Shown here piece by piece: positions 55,743-63,951 of a stretch of DNA of 64,000 nucleotides. The stretch comes from an uncultured Lachnospiraceae bacterium (GTDB lineage: Bacteria; Bacillota_A; Clostridia; Lachnospirales; Lachnospiraceae), in assembly GCA_902801585.1 (NCBI GenBank), contig CADCIU010000008.1, positions 1 to 64,000 on the forward strand. Reading direction: 5' to 3'. How positions within the stretch are numbered: the first letter of the stretch is position 1; each line of letters opens with the position of its first letter. The notes below the pieces were generated by a model. It was not told where the DNA came from and made no database searches. It saw only the letters and a list, made by a program, of their open reading frames with translations. The position numbers were made by a program, and so were the translations under genes.

Positions 55743-55818
55743 AAAGTGTCAAGGGGACGGTTCTTCTGACAACTTTTGAAACCAAAAGTTGTCAGAAGAA
55801 CCGTCCCCTTGACACTTT
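55743..55818. repeat. Perfect 35-bp inverted repeat with 6-base loop
   Basis: Arms 55743-55777 and 55784-55818 are exact complements; the loop is GAAACC. The arm contains AAGGGGACGGTTCTTCTGAC. It separates clpB from a convergent gene and could terminate both, having T runs on each strand. Confidence 0.95.
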
Positions 55819-55824
55819 TTTGAA

Positions 55825-56838
55825 TCAGTCGTTAAACCCCAACTCATCTTCCAAAATGGAATAATAAGTTCCCTTCATTTCGACGATCGTTTCCTCGTAA
55901 ACACTTTGGAGATCGAACCAAGGCTGATAGGCCGGATCCGGGCGGTGGTCAGCGAGTTCGCAGTTATCTCTGAGATAATCACCGATATAGACGGTCATTC
56001 TTCTGGAGCCGCTCAGATTGAGGTGGTCGCCGGAGTCGTTGGTATCCTTTTTCCAGTTCATCTGGATCTTATCGCGGTCATAATTGGCGTCGATATAGTC
56101 GACTCCAAGCTCCTGAGACAAGTCCGTCATGAGGTTGTGGATCGTAATGTCGTAGCACTCCGGGGAAGGAGCGCTGTAGAGGACGAGCTTGATATCATGG
56201 CGCTTGCAGTAATCCGCGATCTCAAACAGCATCTTCTTGTGGTATTTGTAGATCTTGGCGCGCTCTTCGCTGTCCCAGTCGTAATACTCTTCGCCGGAAT
56301 AGGCGTCATGTCCGTCGTTGATGAGGAAACCCTTGAAATACTTGCGGATGCTTCTCTTTTTCCAATACTGCAGCCACGCATAATGATATCGGAGGATCGG
56401 AAATTGGTACTGGGCGTATTCGGTCACATAGGTCTTGGGAAAACCTTCATCGTACTTCTTTTCAAACAGGTTGTGGATCTCAAAGAGAACGACCTTGATC
56501 GGCTGGGTCCTCCTTGCAGTTCGGATCGAGAAATAACTCTCAATAGGCGTTTGTCTGTCCTGGCCGCAGTTGTAAGCGGTATAGCCGTAGTCCCTGAACA
56601 GCTCGAGCGGCGTGAGAGCGGTAGTACTGAGACTGTCTCCGATGTTGAGGACATCGATCTGTCCCTTTGTCTCCAGTGACAGAGCCGCATTCCGCGCATT
56701 CCGGTCATAGATATAACCTTTTGCAAACCAGAAGCCGCCGCCGAACAGAAAACTCATAATTTTGAGCAGGATCATCAAACCTATGATGAACCCTGCTATT
56801 TTTGCTGCCGGTTTTATTTTCAATGATAATGAATCCAT
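55825..56838 (-). CDS. Membrane-anchored SGNH-hydrolase-like protein
   Basis: A 337-residue protein with one N-terminal membrane helix (AGFIIGLMILLKIMSFLFG, about residues 14-32) and an outer domain that looks like a degenerate SGNH/GDSL esterase: the block I serine motif NIGDSLSTTAL (about 66-76), and a C-terminal DSGDHLNLSGSRRM that supplies the Asp-x-x-His pair. Cell-surface proteins of this kind act on wall or exopolysaccharide acyl groups (AlgJ/AlgX/DltD-like), but the exact role is unknown. No neighbouring acyltransferase gene is present. Ribosome site is not obvious before the ATG. Confidence 0.78.
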   Translation of the reverse strand: MDSLSLKIKPAAKIAGFIIGLMILLKIMSFLFGGGFWFAKGYIYDRNARNAALSLETKGQIDVLNIGDSLSTTALTPLELFRDYGYTAYNCGQDRQTPIESYFSIRTARRTQPIKVVLFEIHNLFEKKYDEGFPKTYVTEYAQYQFPILRYHYAWLQYWKKRSIRKYFKGFLINDGHDAYSGEEYYDWDSEERAKIYKYHKKMLFEIADYCKRHDIKLVLYSAPSPECYDITIHNLMTDLSQELGVDYIDANYDRDKIQMNWKKDTNDSGDHLNLSGSRRMTVYIGDYLRDNCELADHRPDPAYQPWFDLQSVYEETIVEMKGTYYSILEDELGFND

Positions 56839-57082
56839 ATATAATAGGCTTTATGTCATGTCTGTTTTAAGCGTCAAATATCAGTTTATCACATGTTGAG
56901 CATGGAGAAAATAAAAAGTTGATGAACAGACACCGGATTCATAGACACGGAATGCTCGGGAACAAGGCGCATAAGCCTGAAAAGGTCGGACGAAGAACGC
57001 AATAATGTATTGACGGCACCTGAAGATTACAAGAGAATATTAGAAGGGCAGCCAAAACAGAGAAACGGAGGAAGAGAGAACA

Positions 57083-57604
57083 ATGCAGCCGATCATTAGT
57101 GCACAGGACTATTTGAAATCCAAGATCGATGAGTATAAATACGGGGTCATCAGCGCTGAAGAGTTCTGTCTTGCAATGAAAGACATTGGAGAATATCCGA
57201 TCGCGATCATGGACAGAAAAACCAAAAGCGTCGTAAATGATATGATCCCGGAAATCTGTAAGTCCTATTCGGATGCTGAGGAGTCTGATCCGGACAGGGA
57301 CCTGAGATTCTGGATCGGACTTAAGGACTGTACGTATCTTATGGATCGCGGCTGCACCTTTACGGAGGAGCGTGAGGAATACTACAGAACAGGAAAGGGC
57401 AGATTAGAACCGGTAGAGTACACCGACCGGTATCTCAAGATCGAGCCGGAGATGGAGCGGCTGGTCAGAGCCGAGACCGGTGAAGGCGGATGGACCGGAT
57501 TCTGCCATACCTATTGGGCGGAAAAAAAGAAAGTGCTCAAAGAGCACTTCGGGATTGACTGGAAGAGTATCGATGACCGCTTTCCGGGCTTGTTAATTGA
57601 CTAG
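57083..57604 (+). CDS. Hypothetical protein, unknown function
   Basis: A 173-residue acidic, soluble protein. ACGGAGGAAGAGAGAACA gives a good ribosome site. It is mostly helical by composition, with the N-terminal ISAQDYLKSKIDEYKYGVIS, a middle segment DRDLRFWIGLKDCTYLMDRG and an end EHFGIDWKSIDDRFPGLLID. No known motif was found. A weak promoter (TTGACG 57010-57015, GAGAAT 57033-57038) lies upstream. The AI-2E-type gene begins 38 bases later. Confidence 0.75.
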   Translation: MQPIISAQDYLKSKIDEYKYGVISAEEFCLAMKDIGEYPIAIMDRKTKSVVNDMIPEICKSYSDAEESDPDRDLRFWIGLKDCTYLMDRGCTFTEEREEYYRTGKGRLEPVEYTDRYLKIEPEMERLVRAETGEGGWTGFCHTYWAEKKKVLKEHFGIDWKSIDDRFPGLLID

Positions 57605-57641
57605 GAATCCGGTGAAAAGACGACAACAAGGAGAAAGAACA

Positions 57642-58751
57642 ATGATTAGAAAGTTTTTTGCAGGATTGGATCAAAAGTATTTGAAGGTATGCGTATATGC
57701 GGCGATCACGGTAATGGTGACTGTGATCGCTTTAGCACTGTCCTTTTGTACAGGACCTTTTTGGTCAAAAGTGTGGGCGATCTTTACGGCAGTACTCAAA
57801 CCAATCATTATCGGAGGGATCATTTGCTATCTCCTCCTGCCGGTCGTAAACAAATTTGAGAGACTGTTCAACCGTACGAAAAAGCACAAGTGGGCGAGAA
57901 CAGCCGGCGTAGGTCTGACTTTTGCCATTATTGCCGCTTTGATCATCTTCGTTCTTGCCATGATCGTGGTATCGATCTATAAGAACGTAGAAGCTTTGAA
58001 TGTTGACTCCTTAACAAATCTATTTTCAAATTTCGGAGAACAATATAAGGAGTTAGGGAAATACCTGGAACAGCTGATGGCTTCCCTTAACATCTCTAAC
58101 CAGCATATCACATCGGCCCTGACAGCAGCGGCGGGAGCCGTCGAAAACTTCCTGTCCAGCTTACTGTTCGGCGTTATTTTTGCTGTCTATTTTCTGCTGG
58201 ATGAAAAGAACAGCATTGTCTCATACTGGAGCCGGGCATTCCGCCTGATCTTCGGTGACAAGCAGCAGGACAGGTTCAAGAGTTTTATGAAGGATGCAGA
58301 CAATGCCTTTTCCGGATATATCCGCGGTCAGATGGTAGATGCGGTAATTGTTGGAGTGCTCGCCTCCATAGCGCTTGCTATAGCAGGAGTTCCCTATGCA
58401 GTGATCATCGGTTTCTGCATGGGCCTCGGAAACCTGATCCCTTATTTCGGTCCGATCGTAGGTTACGCGGCAGTCGTGATCGTATGCCTTCCTTCCGGGA
58501 ATTTTGTCAAGATGATCATCGGATTAGTGATCATCGCTGTCATTATGTTCATTGACGGCAATATCATCAATCCCAAGCTTCTGTCGGAAAATGTCGACGT
58601 TCATCCGCTGCTTGTGGTCGCGGCTTTGCTTGGCGGCGGCGTACTCGGCGGTATTGCGGGCATGCTGATCGCTGTCCCCACATCGGCGCTGTTGAAACTC
58701 CAATTTGACAGACATCTGGAAAGATTGGAACGCAGCAAGGAAAATGGATAG
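57642..58751 (+). CDS. AI-2E (UPF0118/PerM) family membrane protein
   Basis: A 369-residue polytopic membrane protein with about seven transmembrane helices. Family marks are the central DKQQDRFKSFMKDADNAFSG followed by YIRGQMVDAVIVGVLASIAL, and the PYAVIIGFCMGLGNLIPYFG and IDGNIINPKLLSENVDVHPL stretches. Members export small molecules or exchange ions; naming after AI-2 is historical and does not fix the cargo. Start 57642 follows AAGGAGAAAGAACA. A surface phosphoesterase gene starts 19 bases after its stop. Confidence 0.92.
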   Translation: MIRKFFAGLDQKYLKVCVYAAITVMVTVIALALSFCTGPFWSKVWAIFTAVLKPIIIGGIICYLLLPVVNKFERLFNRTKKHKWARTAGVGLTFAIIAALIIFVLAMIVVSIYKNVEALNVDSLTNLFSNFGEQYKELGKYLEQLMASLNISNQHITSALTAAAGAVENFLSSLLFGVIFAVYFLLDEKNSIVSYWSRAFRLIFGDKQQDRFKSFMKDADNAFSGYIRGQMVDAVIVGVLASIALAIAGVPYAVIIGFCMGLGNLIPYFGPIVGYAAVVIVCLPSGNFVKMIIGLVIIAVIMFIDGNIINPKLLSENVDVHPLLVVAALLGGGVLGGIAGMLIAVPTSALLKLQFDRHLERLERSKENG

Positions 58752-58770
58752 AAGCGGAAGAGGAAGAAAA

Positions 58771-60627
58771 ATGACAAGGACAAGATTGCTGCCAATGATC
58801 TTGGCGGCAGTAATATCTGTCTGTGCCAATACAGCGGTATTTTCTGCAGCAGTATATGCGGCGGAAGCAGATCCGCTGTTCAGCGCGACAGAAAACGTGA
58901 GCATCGACAGCAGCACAGGTCAAAATACAGCGGCACCCGAGTCAGACGGAACCGCCGAAAAAGCGGAGATAACCGTTGCACCCGAGTCAGACGGAACCGC
59001 TGAAGAAGCGGAGATAACCGTTGCACCCGAGTCAGACGGAACCGCTGAAGAAGCGGAAATAACTGCTGCACCCGAGTCGGATGGAACCGCGCAAGCACTT
59101 GAGATGCCGGGGAATCCCGAAACCGCTGCGGATGAAGATGCCGCACAATACACCGACACAGCGCAGGTTCTGCTCAGAACGACAAAACAATCTGCTGCAG
59201 CAGATGCGGCCGCACCCGGTTTTTCTTCAGAAGAGCATCATCTCGCTTTTGCCTCGGATTATCACAGTACGGAAGGCAGCATTGAAAACGCCCTGTCAGG
59301 GATGCCGGAAGATGTGGAATACGTGAGCCTGATCGGCGACATGGTCGGAGACCGGGGCGGCTCTCATCCCGAATACGAATCCGGTGAGATCCTGGACCTT
59401 GTCAGGGAAGTATTTCCTAAGCTGGACAGCACAAGCGTTTCGATCGTCTGGGCCACGCATGATCTCAGTGTCAATGACGAAGGGACCGGGATCGTCAAGT
59501 GCATGGACGGAGAATCCGAGCTGATCCGCGAAGGGACCAATGAAGACAACAGTCCTGCCTATTACATATACGGGATCGGGCATTACGATATGTCGAGAGG
59601 GGATGCAGTCAGCGCGGGAGCTGCTTCCGCTTTTAAGGAATGGGTGAAGGGGATCAACCACACGATTCCCGTGATCGTATTGTGTCATGTGCCGATCCAG
59701 GCCAGCCGCGGAGACAATCACGGAGCCTCCTACTGGAACGAAGCACTCAATTATGCCGCAACGGGCACTGAGGGAATCACGACGACGGATACGACAGCCG
59801 ATATCATCCGAAATGTTCTCTTCCTCCACGGGCATAATCATACCAATGATCCATCTGAGTACTATTTTGGCGCAGGAACTACATTGAGTGTCCAGGTAGA
59901 TAAATCACAAGCACAAGGCACAGAAGACCCGCGCCCGCGACCGGGGCCGGGCGGAAGGGCAGAAGGGGTCCTTTCCAACATATTCTATACTTCATTGACA
60001 GCGGGATACCTCAAGACGAGCGGAAATGCGACGCTTGTCACAGTTGCTGACGGGGCGCTGACACTTACCAAGTACAACGGCGGGCAGACGGTAGGACTGG
60101 GAGTCGACGGCAATACAAAGGACCCGATGGGAGACAGCGTCACCATTGCTGCACAACGGCATAATGAAGGTCAGGGCGTCAAAGAGAATACCGCTGAATC
60201 GACTTGCGAGCACGGCGGATCTTACGATCTGGCAGTATACTGTACGATCTGCGGAATGGAATTGGACCGCACTCATATAGAGACGGAAGCGGCCGGACAT
60301 CACTGGGGCAATTGGGCGGTGATCCGCGCTGCGACAGAAACCGCTGAGGGGGAAGAGAGCAGGTCTTGTTCTGTCTGCGGCAAAACAGAGTCCCGCCCCA
60401 TTTTTGCGCATTCCCCGGAGAAGACGGAAGAGCCTTCTTCAACTAAAGAAACCGATAACTCAAGTGCATCGGAGCACAAATCGGAAGAGGCCGGGGCGAA
60501 CGGACTTGGGACCACCGCCTCACCTCAGACCGGCGATCAAAGTCAGGGGATCCTTTGGGTGATCGTTTTGCAGCTGGCATTGATCTCCCTTGCAGCTGCC
60601 GGTAGGCAAAGAACAAACAGAGAATGA
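58771..60627 (+). CDS. Surface-anchored metallophosphoesterase with tandem repeats and SPQTG sorting signal
   Basis: A 618-residue exported protein. A signal peptide (about 1-30, ending VYAAEA) is followed by three and a half 15-residue repeats (APESDGTAEEAEITV). The calcineurin-like domain (about 150-430) has SDYHST, GDMVGD, a WATHD in the GNHD position, LCHVPI and LHGHNHTND. After it come two cysteine-pair (CxxC) modules near 485-550 (e.g. HHWGNWAVI, CSVCGKTESR). The C-terminus has a sortase-type SPQTG, a hydrophobic stretch and a positive end. GAGGAAGAAAA precedes ATG 58771; an ATG nine codons upstream is possible. It probably hydrolyses a phosphoester outside the cell; substrate unknown. 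Confidence 0.88.
   Translation: MTRTRLLPMILAAVISVCANTAVFSAAVYAAEADPLFSATENVSIDSSTGQNTAAPESDGTAEKAEITVAPESDGTAEEAEITVAPESDGTAEEAEITAAPESDGTAQALEMPGNPETAADEDAAQYTDTAQVLLRTTKQSAAADAAAPGFSSEEHHLAFASDYHSTEGSIENALSGMPEDVEYVSLIGDMVGDRGGSHPEYESGEILDLVREVFPKLDSTSVSIVWATHDLSVNDEGTGIVKCMDGESELIREGTNEDNSPAYYIYGIGHYDMSRGDAVSAGAASAFKEWVKGINHTIPVIVLCHVPIQASRGDNHGASYWNEALNYAATGTEGITTTDTTADIIRNVLFLHGHNHTNDPSEYYFGAGTTLSVQVDKSQAQGTEDPRPRPGPGGRAEGVLSNIFYTSLTAGYLKTSGNATLVTVADGALTLTKYNGGQTVGLGVDGNTKDPMGDSVTIAAQRHNEGQGVKENTAESTCEHGGSYDLAVYCTICGMELDRTHIETEAAGHHWGNWAVIRAATETAEGEESRSCSVCGKTESRPIFAHSPEKTEEPSSTKETDNSSASEHKSEEAGANGLGTTASPQTGDQSQGILWVIVLQLALISLAAAGRQRTNRE
58933..59091 (+). repeat. 45-bp tandem repeats in the surface phosphoesterase gene
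   Basis: Units 58933-58977, 58978-59022 and 59023-59067 are nearly identical, with a partial fourth from 59068. They encode the APESDGTAEEAEITV linker. Confidence 0.9.
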
Positions 60628-60650
60628 ATAAGCATCGGGGGAATGTACTA

Positions 60651-60670
60651 AATAACGAATAACCGTTATT
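60651..60670. promoter_or_regulatory. Inverted repeat downstream of the surface protein gene
   Basis: AATAACG-AATAAC-CGTTATT, a perfect 7-bp inverted repeat in the 179-base interval 60628-60806. A second small stem (CCGCAT-CAAAA-ATGCGG, 60708-60724) follows. Possible operator or weak terminator. Confidence 0.4.
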
Positions 60671-60806
60671 GAAATATGGTATTATAGAATGTGGAAGCAA
60701 TAGTCAACCGCATCAAAAATGCGGCAGGGCGTCAAGATTACGGAACTGAAAATGACTGCGGCGGCCGCTCTGAAAGATCAGAGTGTCAGAAAGGAGAGAT
60801 AAGAAA

Positions 60807-61025
60807 ATGAACTCCATATTGATCAAAGATACGACACGCGAAGAGAGGATCCGTATTGTTCATCAGGCGCTGTGGGGGGCATGCGGGATCGACTGCGAGT
60901 TCTGCTCCGGATGCGACAACCGCGGCGGAGGCAGAATCGAGAGCATTTACCAGCCGTATATCGACGGCGAAAAGGAGATCAGAGAGATCAATGCAGAATT
61001 TCGTGCACCGTTTGTCCGCGGGTAA
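60807..61025 (+). CDS. Tiny cysteine-motif protein A
   Basis: A 72-residue soluble protein. AAAGGAGAGATAAGAAA precedes ATG 60807 strongly; the frame is open eight codons earlier but without a better site. It contains CGIDCEFCSGCDNRGGG, four cysteines (plus a Gly-rich loop) in a spacing suited to zinc or an iron-sulfur centre, followed by a helix-like segment YQPYIDGEKEIREINAEFR. The next gene encodes a related protein. Function unknown. Confidence 0.75.
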   Translation: MNSILIKDTTREERIRIVHQALWGACGIDCEFCSGCDNRGGGRIESIYQPYIDGEKEIREINAEFRAPFVRG

Positions 61026-61045
61026 AATGATGAGGAGGAGCCACA

Positions 61046-61249
61046 ATGATCAACGCGCCTGAAATAGCAGATTCGACTGTCGAGGAGCGCAGAGCGTTTA
61101 TCAAAACAAAGTATCCCTGTATAGCGGACTGCGATATGTGCGGTCTGTGCAAAGTGTTCCGCGGAAAAGATGCGGAGCACGCATATGATGACTATATCAC
61201 CGGGAAACGTTCGTATTCGGATGTCTCGGAGGATTACAGGAGAAGATAA
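61046..61249 (+). CDS. Tiny cysteine-motif protein B, paralogue of the preceding one
   Basis: A 67-residue protein, 21 bases after protein A with GAGGAGGAGCCACA as ribosome site. It has PCIADCDMCGLCKVFRG (C-x3-C-x2-C-x2-C) and then YDDYITGKRSYSDVSEDYR, which parallels YQPYIDGEKEIREINAEFR of protein A. The two are thus tandem duplicates that diverged. Metal binding is likely but untested, and I recognise no named family. Confidence 0.75.
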   Translation: MINAPEIADSTVEERRAFIKTKYPCIADCDMCGLCKVFRGKDAEHAYDDYITGKRSYSDVSEDYRRR

Positions 61250-61273
61250 AAGAACCACAAGTCGAGTTGAAAA

Positions 61274-62428
61274 ATGAGAAAGAACTATAACTTATTTAAG
61301 TTTTTACTAATTATGCTGATGGCATTGGTATCAAGTGTATCTTGTGCAAAAGCACCTAACACAAAGGAAGAACAGAAAAATGAAGTATCTTCAACCGGTT
61401 TTTCACCAGAGACTGTAGTGCATGGACAGTCAAGCGATAGTCCATCTGCTGCTGAGGAGATTTCTGTGGTTGTTAATGGAGCACAGATAGAGCTTGGAGA
61501 AGTGACTTTGGGGGAACTAATACAGAAAAGCGGTTTTACGTGCGAGTATAAGCTTATAGAGGATGATGATCACATATGGAATGATACTTTAACTATCGAG
61601 CTTGGTGCAAATGAAAGCGGTGTTGAGATTTATGTGGAGATAGAAGGAGAGAAGGCACAAGACGCAGAAGTTTTGAAAAAACGGATCGTGCGCGGCATAA
61701 CTGTAAAAGGTTCAGATTTGATAGAATCAAATATTGAATCCAATTCTGTGTTAGTAGGAGGAGTGCATCCCGGCAGTTCCGCTGACGATGCTAATAATGC
61801 TTTAGGACAGGCTGATATGAGCTTATCATATTATGATGGATACGGCATTTATCGTCGATATAAAAAGGACAGAACCTGTGAAATTGCAGTTGATGATTTT
61901 CGGGGAATAGTTCAGAGCATAGAAATCCGGCGGATGTCAGCGGAAGAGGTTCGAGTTTTTGAAGATTTTGCCCAAAGATGGAATGAATCAGATGATACTA
62001 AAGAGGTGACTGTAGCATCATTATCGATAAAAGTTCCTGTTAATGCGAGGATCGTTGACAGTACAGCGATTCAAATCAATGATTCTTTACAGTGTGAAGT
62101 ATCAGAATACGATCGATGGAGTGATGAAGTGGATACCTCTGATGAGGAAGAGGCGTATCATGAGTGCTTTGTGGAACTATTAGACACTCGTTACGGTATT
62201 GATGCAAAATACGAAAAAGGATATTTGGATTCAAAACCGGCGGTATATTTTATCTACCGATATACCGATGAAGACGATGGAACAGAGTATTACCATAATG
62301 GTGTATTATTTGTAGCCGGACGTCATTTTTATAGGGCTGCCTACATTACTCCGGCAGCGGATGAGAGCAACCGATTGATTGGGAATAAAACGTTGTCTTC
62401 GATCAAAGTGACAACTGTGAGACCATAA
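61274..62428 (+). CDS. A/T-rich putative lipoprotein of unknown function
   Basis: A 384-residue exported protein. The N-terminal hydrophobic stretch (FKFLLIMLMALVSSVSC) ends at a cysteine in a weak lipobox; a Ser/Glu-rich spacer follows. The body is acidic with possible repeated beta domains (LGELIQKSGFTCEYKLIEDD, then LVGGVHPGSSADDANNALGQ, and a final YFIYRYTDEDDGTEYYHNG). Base composition is visibly richer in A and T than in the neighbouring genes, suggesting separate ancestry. A ribosome site is weak (AAGTCGAGTTGAAAA). No family recognised. Confidence 0.75.
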   Translation: MRKNYNLFKFLLIMLMALVSSVSCAKAPNTKEEQKNEVSSTGFSPETVVHGQSSDSPSAAEEISVVVNGAQIELGEVTLGELIQKSGFTCEYKLIEDDDHIWNDTLTIELGANESGVEIYVEIEGEKAQDAEVLKKRIVRGITVKGSDLIESNIESNSVLVGGVHPGSSADDANNALGQADMSLSYYDGYGIYRRYKKDRTCEIAVDDFRGIVQSIEIRRMSAEEVRVFEDFAQRWNESDDTKEVTVASLSIKVPVNARIVDSTAIQINDSLQCEVSEYDRWSDEVDTSDEEEAYHECFVELLDTRYGIDAKYEKGYLDSKPAVYFIYRYTDEDDGTEYYHNGVLFVAGRHFYRAAYITPAADESNRLIGNKTLSSIKVTTVRP

Positions 62429-62475
62429 TCGGGAAGCATAATAATACATTCTCGGCAGTTCAGAAAGGCAGTGTA

Positions 62476-62976
62476 ATGAACGATACTCTTGTTAGAATAA
62501 CTAAGAATCAGAACGGATTTTACTGTTGGAACTGCTCCATTGATGTGGAGTACTACCGGAGAAATATGTGGTTAGGAATCAAAGCATGCTTGGGCATAGC
62601 AGTTTTCATACTGTTTTTTGGCGGGTTCCTGTCATTTCAGAACAATGACTGGACGAATCTGCTGATCGTTGCAGGCTGTGATGCAGTTTTTCTGCTGATC
62701 ACGTTTGCGGTCTTCAAGCTGGCGCTTTTAGATCAGAACCCAACCGAGAGCTATGAGATGACAGACATTTATATCAAGAGCGGATACGGGAAATCATCTG
62801 TATATTTTGACTACGATAAGGCAAAGGAGGCCGTCATTACGCCTAAGTATATAGAACTCCATAGAGGAATCAAGAAGATGAGAGTATATATTCCGGCGGA
62901 GGACTACGAATTTGTGAAAGGGTATATCATGAGCCGGCTGACGGGGGAGTGCGAGATCAGTTATCATAATGCATAA
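62476..62976 (+). CDS. Two-helix membrane protein, unknown function
   Basis: A 166-residue protein with two transmembrane helices (CLGIAVFILFFGGFLSF and LLIVAGCDAVFLLITFAVF) and a C-terminal domain of about 75 residues, predicted cytoplasmic (DIYIKSGYGKSSVYFDYDKA, YIELHRGIKKMRVYIP). The layout resembles PH-like (YcxB-type) membrane proteins, though this is only by shape. GAAAGGCAGTGTA precedes the ATG. It may form a unit with the lipoprotein gene 47 bases upstream. Confidence 0.75.
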   Translation: MNDTLVRITKNQNGFYCWNCSIDVEYYRRNMWLGIKACLGIAVFILFFGGFLSFQNNDWTNLLIVAGCDAVFLLITFAVFKLALLDQNPTESYEMTDIYIKSGYGKSSVYFDYDKAKEAVITPKYIELHRGIKKMRVYIPAEDYEFVKGYIMSRLTGECEISYHNA

Positions 62977-63000
62977 TTCTAAATAGGATGATATCAACAT

Positions 63001-63032
63001 GAGCCGGCTGCAGTCGAAAACACAGCCGGCTC
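63001..63032 (+). promoter_or_regulatory. Hairpin before the ferredoxin-nitroreductase gene
   Basis: GAGCCGGCTG (63001-63010) pairs perfectly with CAGCCGGCTC (63023-63032). CATGAGCCGGCTG also occurs inside the 3' end of the preceding gene (62929-62941). No T run follows. Confidence 0.5.
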
Positions 63033-63060
63033 AAGCTATCGTAAATAGAGAGGGAAAAAG

Positions 63061-63831
63061 ATGAACTCAATCATGATCAATGAAGAAAAGTGTATAGGCT
63101 GTTCGTTATGCGTTGACGACTGTCCCAATGCCTGTCTCCATTTGGAGAATGGGAAAGCTCATATCAGCAGCAAAGCCTTCTGTATTGAGTGCGGCCACTG
63201 TTACGCGGTCTGCCCGCAGGGAGCGATCCGCATGACAGACTACAAATATAAAGACGAACCGGTCGTCCCTATGACTGAACTTGACAGTGATACACTTCTT
63301 TCCGCAATGCGCAGCAGAAGAACGATCCGGCATTTCACAGCACAAGCAGTGGAAGACGATAAGATCAGAAAGATTCTCGAAGCGGGAAGATATTCGCCGA
63401 CCGGAGGGAATTCTCAGAATGTCTCATATACCATCCTTGGCAGCCGGCAGGCAGAGGCGGAAGCAATCTGCGTCGGTATTTTCAGAAAAGGACAAAAACT
63501 TGGGGCACCTCTGCTGGACTTTCTCAAACAAATCAATATAACAGATAACTTCTTTTTCAAAGGCGCGCCGCTGGTAATCGTGGTATCGGGAAAGAACGAC
63601 GTAGATGCTGCTCTTGCAAGCTCCTATATGGAGATTATGGCTGAAAGCTTAGGACTCGGTGTCCTGTACAGCGGCTTTTTCAAGGCCTGCGCCGGCTTCA
63701 GCGGCAAACTGCGCAAATTGCTGGCACTGCCCAAAGGACAGAAAGTCGTGACATGCATGGTCATCGGTTACCCGGCGGTAAAATATCAACGAATTGTTCC
63801 TCGGAAGAAACTGAAGGCGAGAAGGCTGTGA
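63061..63831 (+). CDS. Nitroreductase with N-terminal two-cluster ferredoxin domain
   Basis: A 256-residue cytoplasmic flavoprotein. The first 60 residues hold two 4Fe-4S motifs (CIGCSLCVDDCP, then CIECGHCYAVCPQGAI). The nitroreductase fold follows with RRTIRHFTAQAVEDDKIRKI, GRYSPTGGNSQNV, ESLGLGVLYSGFF and a C-terminal VTCMVIGYPAVKYQRIVPRK. Such fusions pass electrons from ferredoxin to FMN and reduce quinones, nitro compounds or flavins in anaerobes; the substrate is unknown. The ribosome site is GAGAGGGAAAAAG. A terminator follows. Confidence 0.93.
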   Translation: MNSIMINEEKCIGCSLCVDDCPNACLHLENGKAHISSKAFCIECGHCYAVCPQGAIRMTDYKYKDEPVVPMTELDSDTLLSAMRSRRTIRHFTAQAVEDDKIRKILEAGRYSPTGGNSQNVSYTILGSRQAEAEAICVGIFRKGQKLGAPLLDFLKQINITDNFFFKGAPLVIVVSGKNDVDAALASSYMEIMAESLGLGVLYSGFFKACAGFSGKLRKLLALPKGQKVVTCMVIGYPAVKYQRIVPRKKLKARRL

Positions 63832-63906
63832 AAATGATGTCGATCGATGCGGAAGCAGATTTGTACTGATTGGTTTGAAAACATTAAAGAAGGATTTTAG
63901 AACTAC

Positions 63907-63951
63907 ATCCCCTGCTCATACTACTTTTGGTAGTGGAGCAGGGGATTTTTG
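63907..63951 (+). terminator. Rho-independent terminator
   Basis: An 11-bp perfect stem (ATCCCCTGCTC and GAGCAGGGGAT) with a smaller inner CTAC/GTAG stem, followed by TTTTT. Confidence 0.9.

Noticed and set aside
55743..55818. Insertion-sequence terminal repeats
   Set aside because: The two arms are only six bases apart with no transposase between; better explained as a palindromic repeat or terminator.
56930..57060. Possible small structured RNA upstream of the 57083 gene
   Set aside because: Only a 4-bp AGGC/GCCT stem is seen, with no terminator or known motif.
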